A DNA stretch of 64,000 bases from Nonomuraea fuscirosea (GTDB taxonomy: Bacteria > Actinomycetota > Actinomycetes > Streptosporangiales > Streptosporangiaceae). The translations under genes were made by a program, and so were the position numbers. The notes below the pieces were generated by a model that saw only the letters and a list, made by a program, of their open reading frames with translations, was not told the origin of the DNA and did not search any database. Below, in pieces: positions 8,091 through 16,270 of this stretch. Every line of letters starts with the position of its first letter. The first letter of the stretch is position 1. Where the stretch lies: contig NZ_PVNG01000006.1 of the NCBI RefSeq assembly GCF_003001935.1, positions 62,001-126,000 on the forward strand, read 5' to 3'.

Positions 8091-8938
8091 CCGCCGGAGC
8101 CGGCCGCTCCGCCCGCCGGACGGGGCTGCTGCTCGCGCTGCCCGCCCTCGTGATCTTCGCGCTGCTGTTCGTGGCGCCGCTGTTCACGCTGGTGGCCAAC
8201 AGCTTCAGGACGCAGACCGGGGCGTTCACGCTCGGCAACTACGCGCGCTTCCTCGGCGACCCGTTCTACCGGGACGTGCTGTGGAACACGCTGAAAGTCG
8301 CCGGCCTCACCACGCTCGGCTGCCTGCTCGTCGGCTACCCGTTCGCGCTCTACCTGCGCGGGCGCTCACCCAGGGTGCGCAACTGGCTGGCGCTGCTCCT
8401 GCTGTCTCCACTGCTGATCAGCATGGTCATCCGCGCGTACGGATGGCTGGTGGTACTCGGGCCCAACGGCCCCGTGGCCTCGGTGATCAAGTGGTTCGGG
8501 CTCACGCCGCCGCAGCTCCTCTACAACGACACCGCCGTGCTCATCGGCATGGTGCACGTGATGCTGGCGTACATGGTGCTGCCCCTCATGGGCAGCCTCG
8601 ACCGGATCGACCCGACGCTCGTCCCGGCCGCCAAGGGGCTCGGCGCGCCCGGCTGGACCTGCTTCTGGCGGATCACGCTGCCGCTGTCGGCGCCCGGCAT
8701 GCTGGCCGGCGCGATGATCGTGTTCAGCCTGACCGCCTCCAGCTTCGTCACCCCGGCCATCCTCGGTGGACCCAAGGTGAAGCTCATGCCGTACTTCGTC
8801 TACACGCAGGCCACGACCACCCTCGACTGGCCGTACGCGGCGGCGATCGGCTTCGTGCTCGTGGTCGTCACGACGGGGCTGCTGCTCGGCTACTCGCGGC
8901 TGCTGCGGCGGGGCAAGGGGGAGGTGGTGTTCCAATGA
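8054..8938 (+). CDS. ABC transporter permease, PotB type
   Basis: A 294-aa membrane protein with six predicted helices and the inner-membrane-component loop (GLGAPGWTCFWRITLPLSAP) that contacts the ATPase. ATG 8054 is preferred because GGAGGTGA, a near-perfect anti-SD match, ends about eight bases upstream; this gives a 37-bp overlap with the ATPase gene. A GTG at 8087, overlapping the ATPase stop as GTGA, is the alternative and fits the rest of the operon's style. It forms half of the channel. Confidence 0.9.
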   Translation: MAAVGRVAGGAVTAGAGRSARRTGLLLALPALVIFALLFVAPLFTLVANSFRTQTGAFTLGNYARFLGDPFYRDVLWNTLKVAGLTTLGCLLVGYPFALYLRGRSPRVRNWLALLLLSPLLISMVIRAYGWLVVLGPNGPVASVIKWFGLTPPQLLYNDTAVLIGMVHVMLAYMVLPLMGSLDRIDPTLVPAAKGLGAPGWTCFWRITLPLSAPGMLAGAMIVFSLTASSFVTPAILGGPKVKLMPYFVYTQATTTLDWPYAAAIGFVLVVVTTGLLLGYSRLLRRGKGEVVFQ

Positions 8939-9759
8939 GCAGGACGGGCCGGCTGACCCGGGTGCTCGGCGGCGTGTTCGCGGCGCTGGTGGGGGCGTTC
9001 CTCATAGCGCCCGTCGCGGTGACCGTGGCCTCCTCCCTGACCGAGACCTCGTACGTGACGTTCCCGCCGCAGGGCATCACCCTGCGCTGGTACGCCGAGG
9101 TGCTGCGCAAGCCGGAGTTCCTGTCGTCGTTCGCGGTCAGCGCGGGCGTGGCGGTGGCCGCGGCGGCGATCTCGGCCGTGGTGGGGCTGGCCGGCGGGCT
9201 GGCCATCCACCGCTACCGCTTTCCGGGCCGGGCGGCGCTGGAGACGGTGCTGTCCAGCGCGTTCGCGGTGCCCACGATCGTGCTCGGCATAGGGCTGCTG
9301 CAGTGGTTCGCGCAGATGGGGCTGGCGTCGAGCCCGTTCACGCTGCTGCTGGCCCACCTGGTGCTGACCGTCCCGTACGCGGTGCGGCTGGTCCTCGCCG
9401 GGCTGGCCGGGCTGGACCGCTCGGCGGAGAAGGCCGCCGCCGGGCTGGGCGCGCCGCCGTTCCTGGTGTTCTGGCACGTCACCCTGCCGGCCGTGCGCGG
9501 GGCGCTGATCGGAGGGGCGTTCTTCGCCTTCATCACCTCCTTCGACGACCTGACCGTGGCGCTGTTCGTGGTCACCACCGACCTGCAGACGCTGCCGGTG
9601 CGCATCTTCAACTACATGCAGTACGACTACGACCCCACCGTCACCGCCATCGGCACCCTGATGGTGCTGTTCGCGCTGGTCGCGGTCGTCGTCATCGAAC
9701 GATTCGTCGGCGTCGCCAAGCTCTTCGGCGCCGACGAGGAGCACAAGGGAAAGGAATGA
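8935..9759 (+). CDS. ABC transporter permease, PotC type
   Basis: A 274-aa membrane protein with six helices; the start overlaps the previous stop as ATGA. The EAA-type loop AAAGLGAPPFLVFWHVTLPA lies around residue 165, and the TSFDDLTVALF stretch is typical of PotC/PotI. With the PotB-like subunit it makes the heterodimeric pore of a spermidine/putrescine-like importer. The next gene again overlaps by 4 bp. Confidence 0.91.
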   Translation: MSRTGRLTRVLGGVFAALVGAFLIAPVAVTVASSLTETSYVTFPPQGITLRWYAEVLRKPEFLSSFAVSAGVAVAAAAISAVVGLAGGLAIHRYRFPGRAALETVLSSAFAVPTIVLGIGLLQWFAQMGLASSPFTLLLAHLVLTVPYAVRLVLAGLAGLDRSAEKAAAGLGAPPFLVFWHVTLPAVRGALIGGAFFAFITSFDDLTVALFVVTTDLQTLPVRIFNYMQYDYDPTVTAIGTLMVLFALVAVVVIERFVGVAKLFGADEEHKGKE

Positions 9760-10904
9760 GCGTGCGAGTCGTCGTCATCGGCGCGGGGGTGCTCGGATCC
9801 GCGGTCGCGGCCGGGCTGACCCGGCGCGGCGCGCAGGTCACGGTGCTGGAGGCGCGCGCCCCGGGGGCCGGCACGTCGTCCACCTCGGTCGCGTGGGTCA
9901 ACGCCAACAACAAGACGCCGAAGGAGTACTTCGACCTCAACCACGCCGCCGTCTGGGCACACCACCAGCTGCCCGGCGACTGGTTCTTCCCCACCGGCAA
10001 CCTCGAATGCGCGCTCACCGACGAGCACAAGGAGCAGCTCGAGGCCCGGGTCGGCCGGCTGATCGCCATGGGTTACCCGGTGGAGCGGGTGACCGCCCGC
10101 CGCGCCCTGGCCCTGGAGCCGGACCTGGTGCCCCCGCCGCCCGGCACCGAGTACGTGTTCTTCCCCGGCGAGGCATACGTGCAGCCGCTGCGCCTGCTGG
10201 GCCGGCTGCTCGGCGAGGCCCGCGACGGCGGCGCCACGGTCGAGTGCGGCGCCGAGGTGACCGCGATCGAGACGTCCGCCTCGGGCGCGAAGGTGACGCT
10301 GGCCGACGGGCGTACGTTCGCCGGCGACGTGGTCGTCACCTGCGCCGGCCGCTGGACCGAGCGGGTCGCCGCGCTGGCCGGGGTGACGATCCCGATGCTG
10401 GACCCGGCCGTGTCCGGCACGGTCACCAACGGCTTCCTGGTCACCACGGCCGCGCTCCCGGCCCGGCTGTCGCGCGTCCTCACCACCGCCGCGCTCAACC
10501 TGCGCCCGGACGGAGGCGGACGGCTGCTGCTGCAGTCGCTGCCCCTGGACGGCCTGGCCCGACCGGACGCGCCCGTGCCCGGCGAGGTGATCAACGAGAT
10601 CTTGACGCTGCTGCCCGGCGTCCTGCGCGGCACGGAGGGCGCCACGGCCGAGCGGGCGGTGGTCGGCCAGCGCGCGATGCCGGGCGACGGGCTCACCGTG
10701 GCCGGGTTCGCCGACGCGGGCCGGCGGATCTACACGGTGGCCACGCACAGCGGGGTCACGCTGGCGCCGCTGCTGATGGAGGAGGTCGCGGGGGAGGTGT
10801 TCGGGCAGGAGTCGGCGCTGCTGGCCCCGTTCCGGCCGGACCGCTTCGCCGACGGCACCGCCGGCCCGGCCCCCACCCCGGCCCGCCGCCCCGGCCAGCA
10901 GTGA
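9756..10904 (+). CDS. FAD-dependent oxidoreductase, DAO/glycine oxidase-like
   Basis: A 382-aa flavoprotein and the last gene of the operon. FAD binding is shown by VVVIGAGVLGSAVAAGLTRR at the N-terminus and an acidic strand end TVLEAR, followed by GTSSTSVAWVNANNKTP. The C-terminal THSGVTLAPLL is the second dinucleotide contact of the DAO family. It probably oxidises an amino acid or imino intermediate made by, or imported alongside, the substrate of the SolA-like enzyme; that pairing is inference from the operon. It terminates 40 bp before a convergent P450 gene. Confidence 0.85.
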   Translation: MSVRVVVIGAGVLGSAVAAGLTRRGAQVTVLEARAPGAGTSSTSVAWVNANNKTPKEYFDLNHAAVWAHHQLPGDWFFPTGNLECALTDEHKEQLEARVGRLIAMGYPVERVTARRALALEPDLVPPPPGTEYVFFPGEAYVQPLRLLGRLLGEARDGGATVECGAEVTAIETSASGAKVTLADGRTFAGDVVVTCAGRWTERVAALAGVTIPMLDPAVSGTVTNGFLVTTAALPARLSRVLTTAALNLRPDGGGRLLLQSLPLDGLARPDAPVPGEVINEILTLLPGVLRGTEGATAERAVVGQRAMPGDGLTVAGFADAGRRIYTVATHSGVTLAPLLMEEVAGEVFGQESALLAPFRPDRFADGTAGPAPTPARRPGQQ

Positions 10905-10943
10905 CGGCGAGCCCGCTGGTCGCCGAGGTGATCGACGTCCCGC

Positions 10944-12155
10944 TCACCAGGTGACCGGGAGTTCGTGCACGCCGTAGACGACGGCGTCGGCCTTGTACGG
11001 CAGATCCCCGGCCGGTACGGCGAGCCGCAGGGCGGGGACGCGGCGGAACAGGGTGTCGAAGACGATCCGCAGCTCCATCCTGGCCAGGTTCTGGCCGAGG
11101 CACTGGTGCGGGCCGAAGCCGAAGGCGAGATGGTGGCGGGCCCCGCGCTCGACGTCCAGTTCGCCCGGTTCCGTGAACGCCGCGGGGTCCCAGTTGGCCG
11201 ACAGCGTCGAGACGACGACACCATCGCCGGCCTTGATGCTCACCCCGCCGATCCGCACGTCCTCGGTGGCCACCCGGGTGGTGACCCCGTCGGCGACGGC
11301 GAAGTAGCGCAGCAGTTCCTCCACGGCCAAGGGCGTCCTGTCCGAGTCGTTCCTGATCACGGCGAGTTGTTCCGGGTGGGAGAGCAGCCCGACCACGCCG
11401 AGCGAGATCATGTTCGCCGTGGTCTCGTGCCCGGCGGTCAGCAGCAGGAACGCCAGGCTCACCAGGCCCCCGTGGTCGACGGCGCCCTCCCGCCGCTGCC
11501 GGGCGATCTGCCGGCCGAGCAGATCGTCGCCGGGTGCCGACTCCTTGCGGGTGACCAGGTCGTCGAGGTAGGCGCGCAGGTCGGCGAAGGCTCGCCGCCG
11601 GTCTTCGAGCGAGCTCCGGCTCACCATCATGGAGGCACGGCTCTGGAAGAAGTCGTGGTCGGCGTACGGGACGCCGAGCAGCTCGCAGATCACGAGGGAC
11701 GGCACCGGCAGGGACAGCGCCCGCACCAGGTCGACCGGTCGCCGGTCGGCGGCGAGCAGATCGTCGACGAAGTGGTCGACGATGGCCTGGATCCGCGGGC
11801 GCAGCGCGGCCAGCCGCCGCACGGTGAACTCGCCGATCACCGGGCGGCGGGCCGCGGCGTGTTCCGCGCCGTCCATGCCGAGCAGCAACGGCGGCTGCTC
11901 ACGGAGCTGGCGCAGGGTCGCCGGATCGAGACTGTAGAGCGGGAAACCGTCCTTGCGCTTGTCGGAGGAGAAACGGGGGTCGGCGAGGACGGCGCGGCCC
12001 TCCTCGTGCCCGGCCACCCACCACGCCTCGCCGCCGGCGGCCAGGCGGACCCGGCTGATCGGCGCCTGCTCGCGCAGCCGGTCGTAGGTGGTGGGCGGGG
12101 CGAACGGGCAGTCCCGCTCGACCGGCAGCTCGATTTCGGTGCGGCTCTTCATCAT
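10944..12155 (-). CDS. cytochrome P450, CYP105/CYP107-like
   Basis: A 403-aa soluble bacterial P450. The I-helix oxygen-binding motif AGHETTA, the K-helix EELLR and the haem loop FGFGPHQCLGQNLAR with its cysteine ligand are all intact. Length is typical of actinomycete class I P450s. ATG 12155 is supported by AGGAGG six bases upstream; a second ATG follows immediately. It lies 69 bp downstream of the ECF41-type sigma gene on the same strand, so co-transcription is plausible. No ferredoxin or ferredoxin reductase gene is adjacent. The substrate is unknown. Confidence 0.93.
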   Translation of the reverse strand: MMKSRTEIELPVERDCPFAPPTTYDRLREQAPISRVRLAAGGEAWWVAGHEEGRAVLADPRFSSDKRKDGFPLYSLDPATLRQLREQPPLLLGMDGAEHAAARRPVIGEFTVRRLAALRPRIQAIVDHFVDDLLAADRRPVDLVRALSLPVPSLVICELLGVPYADHDFFQSRASMMVSRSSLEDRRRAFADLRAYLDDLVTRKESAPGDDLLGRQIARQRREGAVDHGGLVSLAFLLLTAGHETTANMISLGVVGLLSHPEQLAVIRNDSDRTPLAVEELLRYFAVADGVTTRVATEDVRIGGVSIKAGDGVVVSTLSANWDPAAFTEPGELDVERGARHHLAFGFGPHQCLGQNLARMELRIVFDTLFRRVPALRLAVPAGDLPYKADAVVYGVHELPVTW

Positions 12156-12224
12156 GAATGACCTCCTGATGGATCTGGCGGGTTCTGTCCGTGCCGGCGA
12201 CGGCCTCGGGTGTGGCGCCGGTGT

Positions 12225-13142
12225 TCAGCGCAGGGTGAGCGGGGTCTCGGAGGCGATGCGGGTCAGCTTCTGCGGGTTGCGGACGTAATAGAGGCCGGTG
12301 ATGCGGGCGTCCTCGACCCGGACCGCGATGACGCCGTCGATCGCGCCGTCCAGGCGGAGCAGCAGCGCCGGGTTGCCGTTGACCATTGCGGGCTCGCTGG
12401 CGAGCGCGAACGGGGCTCGGCCAAGCCCGTTGACGATCATGCGGGCCACCTTGCCGGCACCGGTGACCGGCTGCGGCGCGGCCTGCTTGACGCCGCCGCC
12501 GTCGCTCACCAGGACGACGTCAGGGGCGAGCACGTCGAGCAGGCCCTGCAGGTCTCTGGTCTCCAGCGCGCGCCGGAACGACTCCAGCGCCACCCGGGTC
12601 TGGCCCGGGGAGACCACCTCACGCGGATGGCGTGACTCGACATGCCGGCGGGCCCGGTGCGCGATCTGCCGGACGGCCACCGGGCTCTTGCCGACGGCGG
12701 CGGCGATCTCCTCGTGACTGACGCCGAACACCTCGCGCAGGACGAAGACGGCGCGTTCGGTGGGGGAGAGCGTCTCGAGGACGAGCATGAGCGCCATCGA
12801 CACGCTCTCGGCGAGCTCGACGTCCTCGGCCACGTCCGGCGTGGTCAGCAGCGGCTCGGGCAGCCAGGGGCCGACGTACTCCTCCTTGCGGCGCCGGACG
12901 GCGCGCAGCCGGTCGAGCGCGCGCCGGGTGGTGATCCGCACCAGGTAGGCGCGCTGGTCCCGCACCTGCCCGAGGTCGACCCTGACCCACCGCAACCAGG
13001 TCTCCTGCAGGGCGTCCTCGGCGTCGGCCGCCGAGCCGAGCAGCTCGTAGGCGACGGTGAACAGCAGGTTGCGGTGGGCGAGGAACACCTCGGTGGCCGG
13101 GTCCGTCCGGCCGCTCCTCGTGGCGTCCCCGTACTCGTTCAT
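12225..13142 (-). CDS. sigJ: ECF41-type RNA polymerase sigma factor with SnoaL-like C-terminal domain
   Basis: A 305-aa sigma-70 family protein. Region 2 (residues about 15-85) contains DAEDALQETWLRW, and region 4 (about 120-175) contains LSPTERAVFVLREVFG and an HTH. Residues about 185-300 form a SnoaL/NTF2-like extension with the DGGG signature (SDGGGVKQA), typical of ECF41, where the extension regulates the sigma in place of an anti-sigma factor. AGGAG lies six to seven bases before the ATG. ECF41 genes are usually paired with an oxidoreductase, epimerase or decarboxylase; here a flavoprotein is divergent at 13316 and a P450 lies downstream. The symbol follows common annotation of SnoaL-bearing sigmas. 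Confidence 0.9.
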   Translation of the reverse strand: MNEYGDATRSGRTDPATEVFLAHRNLLFTVAYELLGSAADAEDALQETWLRWVRVDLGQVRDQRAYLVRITTRRALDRLRAVRRRKEEYVGPWLPEPLLTTPDVAEDVELAESVSMALMLVLETLSPTERAVFVLREVFGVSHEEIAAAVGKSPVAVRQIAHRARRHVESRHPREVVSPGQTRVALESFRRALETRDLQGLLDVLAPDVVLVSDGGGVKQAAPQPVTGAGKVARMIVNGLGRAPFALASEPAMVNGNPALLLRLDGAIDGVIAVRVEDARITGLYYVRNPQKLTRIASETPLTLR

Positions 13143-13173
13143 ATCTGGCTCCTGCCTGTCGCTCTATGCACAA

Positions 13174-13241
13174 GGCGTCGGAGCCCGCCGTTGTGTGACA
13201 CCCGCGCCCGGTGACACACGTCACATGGCCGCGCTGTCACA
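13174..13241. promoter_or_regulatory. candidate ECF41-type promoter elements between sigma and oxidoreductase genes
   Basis: TGTCACA, the -35 reported for ECF41 promoters, occurs on the minus strand at 13200-13194. It is followed after 16 bp by CGCC, one base from the CGTC -10, and points at the sigma gene. On the plus strand CGTCACA (13219-13225) and TGTCACA (13235-13241) point at the flavoprotein gene, the first with GGTC 16 bp on. The repeated box fits self-activation and target activation, but the -10 matches are imperfect. Confidence 0.45.
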
Positions 13242-13315
13242 GGTCGCGGGGCGCCGGCGCCGCATGGTCAGGACGCCCTGCCTCCGCCGGCCGGGATCAA
13301 CACGAGGAGTCACCC

Positions 13316-14578
13316 ATGAAGCACCGCATCGTCGTCCTCGGCGCCGGATACGCCGGGGCCTACGTGGCCGGGAACCTGGCACGCCGGCTGTCCCCGGAGG
13401 ACACCGAGATCACCGTGGTCAACGCCGTGCCGCACTTCGTCCAGCGCATGCGGATGCCCCAGGTCGCTGCTGGGCAGGAGGTGGAGGCGCCCCTGCTCGC
13501 CGACGTCTTCGCGGGCACGGGGATACGGCTGCGCCTGGCCCGCGTCACCGCCGTGGACCCCCTACGCCAGGTCGTCACCGTGGCCGCCGCTGACGCTGAC
13601 GGCGAAGGTGGAGAAGAGCTCGGCTACGACACGCTCGTCTACGCGCTCGGCAGTCGCGTCGCCGACCACGGCGTCCCCGGCGTGGCCGAGCACGCCTTCG
13701 ACGTCACCGGCCGGCCCTCGGCGCTGCGCCTGCGCGAACGCCTGGACAGGCTGTCCAGGCCAGGCGGGAACGGGAACGTGGTGGTCGTCGGCGACGGGCT
13801 GACCGGCATCGAGACCGCCACCGAGATCGCCGAATCACGGCCCCGCCTGTCGGTGACGCTCATCGCCCGCGGTGAGCTGGGCGCCCGGCTCTCCGCCGGG
13901 GCCCGCGGCCACCTGCGACGGGCCTGCGACCGGCTCGGCGTCACCGTCCTGGAGCACACCAGCGTCGCGGCCGTGGAAGCGGCGCGGGTGCGGTGCGCCG
14001 ACGGCACCGCCCTGGCGTCCGACGCGACCGTGTGGACGGCCGGCTTCGCCGTCACCTCCATCGCCGCCGCCGGCGGGCTGGAGGTCACCGGGACCGGTCA
14101 GATCGTCGTCGACCGCACCATGCGGTCGGTCTCGCACCCGAACGTGTACGCCGTCGGCGACAGCGTCCACGTCGTCGGCGACCACGGCCAGCCGCTGCCG
14201 ATGTCCTGCGCCTCGGCGGGCTACACCGGGCGGCAGGCCATCGAGGCGATCGTGGGGCGCCTGACCGGGCGCAGGATCGTGCACACCAGGCTGGTCCACA
14301 CGTACAACCACATCAGTCTCGGACGGCGGGACGGGATCCTGCAGACGTTCGACGAAGAAGGGCGGGCGAAACCGCGGTACTACGGCGGCCGCGAGGGCGC
14401 GCGGATCAAGGCGTGGATCCTCAGGATGGCGCTGTGGGCCACCCGGCACCCCACCTACGGCCTGCCCAGGCGCAGGCGCCGCCTGGCGGCCGGCGCGGCT
14501 CAGTCGTCGTACCACTCGGGCGTGGCGACCGTGCGCGGATCGGGGGCCGGGCCGGCGCCGGGGCCGGGCTTGACGTAG
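13316..14578 (+). CDS. NAD(P)/FAD-dependent oxidoreductase, NDH-2-like
   Basis: A 420-aa flavoprotein of the pyridine nucleotide-disulfide oxidoreductase family. FAD binding is shown by VVLGAGYAGAYVAGNLARR at the N-terminus, NAD binding by VVVVGDGLTGIETATEIAE around residue 155, and the conserved C-terminal NVYAVGDSVHV. It has no CxxxxC redox pair, so it resembles type-II NADH dehydrogenases. The ATG at 13316 follows GAGGAG by six bases. It is divergent from the ECF41 sigma gene and is its most likely regulatory target. Its last 79 bp overlap the end of the convergent gene 14500-15369. Confidence 0.88.
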   Translation: MKHRIVVLGAGYAGAYVAGNLARRLSPEDTEITVVNAVPHFVQRMRMPQVAAGQEVEAPLLADVFAGTGIRLRLARVTAVDPLRQVVTVAAADADGEGGEELGYDTLVYALGSRVADHGVPGVAEHAFDVTGRPSALRLRERLDRLSRPGGNGNVVVVGDGLTGIETATEIAESRPRLSVTLIARGELGARLSAGARGHLRRACDRLGVTVLEHTSVAAVEAARVRCADGTALASDATVWTAGFAVTSIAAAGGLEVTGTGQIVVDRTMRSVSHPNVYAVGDSVHVVGDHGQPLPMSCASAGYTGRQAIEAIVGRLTGRRIVHTRLVHTYNHISLGRRDGILQTFDEEGRAKPRYYGGREGARIKAWILRMALWATRHPTYGLPRRRRRLAAGAAQSSYHSGVATVRGSGAGPAPGPGLT

Positions 14579-15369
14579 ACCTCCATGGTGTCGGAGCTGT
14601 ACGGGCGGCAGCCGGCCACGATCCAGTCCGCCTCGATCCTTTCCGCCGGGACGGACTGCTCGTACCAGCCGCCTCCGGGGGAGGACCAGAGCAGGCGGTA
14701 GCCGATCTTCGCCCCGCGCCGCAGCACCTCGGCCCGCACGGCTTCGACCGTTCTGCCGTGGGCCGGGTAGCCGGTCATGCACTCGGAATCCGTGGCGAGG
14801 TCGTCGCGCACGTACGCCTCGCCGGCGGCCGCCTGCCGCCCGATCCCGAACACGACCCGTCCGGGGAAGTCAGACGGCAGCCACACCTTGCCGCAGAACG
14901 CGGACGCGCACGGCCGCACCGCCTGCACGCCGACGCTCCCGTGCCAGCGGAAACCCCCGGGCACGACGGGGCCGATGAGCTCGCCCTCCTTCCCCGGGGC
15001 CACGGGGACGATCTTCACCGTGACGTTCAGCCCGACGGCGCGGAAGGCCTCCTCGAAACGCTCGCGATCCGCGGCCGGGTCGGTGACGGTGACGGTGAAG
15101 TGGTCCGCGGCCTTCTTGATGGCGACGGCCGCGTTGGCGTACTCGGTGGCCGGGCCGGTCGCGGGCAGGCCGATCCCGATCGCGCCGGCCACGGCCAGCG
15201 CGGTCGCCGCCCCCGCGAGCACGAACCCGCGCGTCCTTACTCGAAACGGGCGGCTGCGCGCCGGCTCGGTCGCCATGATCTCCGCCCGCAGCTCGCGCGC
15301 GCCGGGCCCTCGCTCCGGCGCCCGCGGTGCGGGGTCGATAGCTTTCACCAGGTGGTCGATGCCGTTCAC
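14500..15369 (-). CDS. membrane-anchored protein encoded with a sigma factor (possible anti-sigma-like partner)
   Basis: A 289-aa protein beginning at GTG 15369, overlapping the sigma-factor stop as GTGA. The N-terminal 45 residues are cytoplasmic-looking, residues about 48-70 form one transmembrane helix (RGFVLAGAATALAVAGAIGI), and the remaining ~220 residues should be extracytoplasmic. Four or five cysteines in the outer part could form disulfides. This topology matches the CU044_5270-like or anti-sigma-like partners encoded after actinomycete ECF genes, but no zinc-binding anti-sigma motif is visible, so regulation of the sigma is inference. The 3-prime end overlaps the convergent flavoprotein gene. 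Confidence 0.75.
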   Translation of the reverse strand: MNGIDHLVKAIDPAPRAPERGPGARELRAEIMATEPARSRPFRVRTRGFVLAGAATALAVAGAIGIGLPATGPATEYANAAVAIKKAADHFTVTVTDPAADRERFEEAFRAVGLNVTVKIVPVAPGKEGELIGPVVPGGFRWHGSVGVQAVRPCASAFCGKVWLPSDFPGRVVFGIGRQAAAGEAYVRDDLATDSECMTGYPAHGRTVEAVRAEVLRRGAKIGYRLLWSSPGGGWYEQSVPAERIEADWIVAGCRPYSSDTMEVYVKPGPGAGPAPDPRTVATPEWYDD

Positions 15370-15887
15370 GCTTCCCCCATCACGATCGTCGAGGACGGCC
15401 GCCGCTCCAGCGCCGCCGCCAGTCGTCTGCGCGCCCGGTGCAGGCGGGTCCGGGCGGCGATGGCCGTGCAGCCCACGACCTTGGCGATCTGCTCGCTGGT
15501 CAGCTCCTCCCAGCAGGCCAGCGCCAGAACCTCGCGGTCGCGCTCGGGCAGCCGGTCGAACGCGGCGCGTACGTGGTCCAGCTCGCCCGGCCCCGCCGCT
15601 CGCTCCGGCCGCTGGGCCGACAGCTCGGCGCGCAGCCGGTCGGCGAGCATGGCCCGGCGCGAGTCGCCGCGCCGGTGGTTGGCCAGCACCCGGCGCGCCA
15701 CGCCGTACAACCACAGCAGCGCCCGCTCGCCCTCCGGGATCTCGCCGGCGCGTCGCCAGGCGATGAGGAACGTCTCCGAGATGACGTCGGCGGTGTCGTC
15801 GGCCGAGCCGGTACGGCGGGCGGCGTACTGGTGGATCGCCGGATAGTACGCGTCGTAGACCGCTTCGAAGCGATCCCGGTGTGTCAC
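15366..15887 (-). CDS. ECF RNA polymerase sigma factor
   Basis: A 173-aa sigma-70 family protein. Region 2 covers residues about 8-75 (DDTADVISETFLIAWRRAGEI), and region 4 about 105-160 (LPERDREVLALACWEELTSEQIA, then the HTH). GTG 15887 is chosen because GAGGAG sits five bases upstream; a longer frame to 15935 lacks such a signal. It is co-transcribed with the membrane protein that overlaps its stop. Alternatives within the ECF group cannot be resolved by eye. Confidence 0.88.
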   Translation of the reverse strand: MTHRDRFEAVYDAYYPAIHQYAARRTGSADDTADVISETFLIAWRRAGEIPEGERALLWLYGVARRVLANHRRGDSRRAMLADRLRAELSAQRPERAAGPGELDHVRAAFDRLPERDREVLALACWEELTSEQIAKVVGCTAIAARTRLHRARRRLAAALERRPSSTIVMGEA

Positions 15888-15971
15888 AGATTCTCCTCGC
15901 GAAAGGTGCCTGACACCGTGGTCAGTGTCCGGCACCCCGCCAGGTGTTGCACCTCACTGTCCGTTTCCTCC

Positions 15972-16017
15972 TTGACAGATCACGACTTTCCGATCAAATT
16001 AGGCAAGGCTTACCTAA
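15972..16017 (+). promoter_or_regulatory. iron-box promoter (DmdR/IdeR type) upstream of mbtH
   Basis: TTAGGCAAG and CTTACCTAA enclose a central G at 15999-16017, a 19-bp near-perfect palindrome. From memory it matches the actinomycete iron-box consensus at about 16 of 19 positions. A -35 TTGACA lies at 15972-15977 with a weak -10 around 15995-16000, so bound iron-repressor would cover the start of transcription. The downstream gene should be on in low iron. Confidence 0.85.
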
Positions 16018-16032
16018 CTAAGGAGCGAACCG

Positions 16033-16227
16033 ATGAACCCCTTCGACGACCCGGACGGCGAGTTCCTGGTCCTGGTCAACGACGAGGACCAGCATTCAAT
16101 CTGGCCCTCCTTCGCGGCCGTGCCCGACGGCTGGGAGGTCCGCTTCGGGCCTGACGCGCGGGCGGCCTGTCTCGCGTACGTGGCCGGCAACTGGACCGAT
16201 CTGCGTCCCCGCAGCCTCCGCCGGTGA
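16033..16227 (+). CDS. mbtH: MbtH-family NRPS adenylation-domain chaperone
   Basis: A 64-aa protein with the full MbtH signature: [31 protein letters not shown], and the conserved C-terminal [10 protein letters not shown]. MbtH proteins bind and activate adenylation domains of nonribosomal peptide synthetases, often for siderophores. AAGGAG lies about eight bases upstream. The iron box just upstream points to a siderophore role. No NRPS gene is present in this window, so it is an orphan that would have to act in trans. Its stop codon lies at the edge of an 18-bp repeat copy that is found again at 19706. Confidence 0.95.
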   Translation: MNPFDDPDGEFLVLVNDEDQHSIWPSFAAVPDGWEVRFGPDARAACLAYVAGNWTDLRPRSLRR

Positions 16228-16244
16228 ATCTACAACGTAAAGGC
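16227..16244 (+). repeat. 18-bp direct repeat, copy 1
   Basis: AATCTACAACGTAAAGGC begins at the last base of the mbtH stop codon. An identical copy in the same orientation lies at 19706-19723, with 3,461 bp between the copies. The sequence is AT-rich for this genome. It could be a recombination or integration footprint. Confidence 0.85.
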
Positions 16245-16270
16245 GTGCGTCTGCGGAAGAACAGCCCCGC

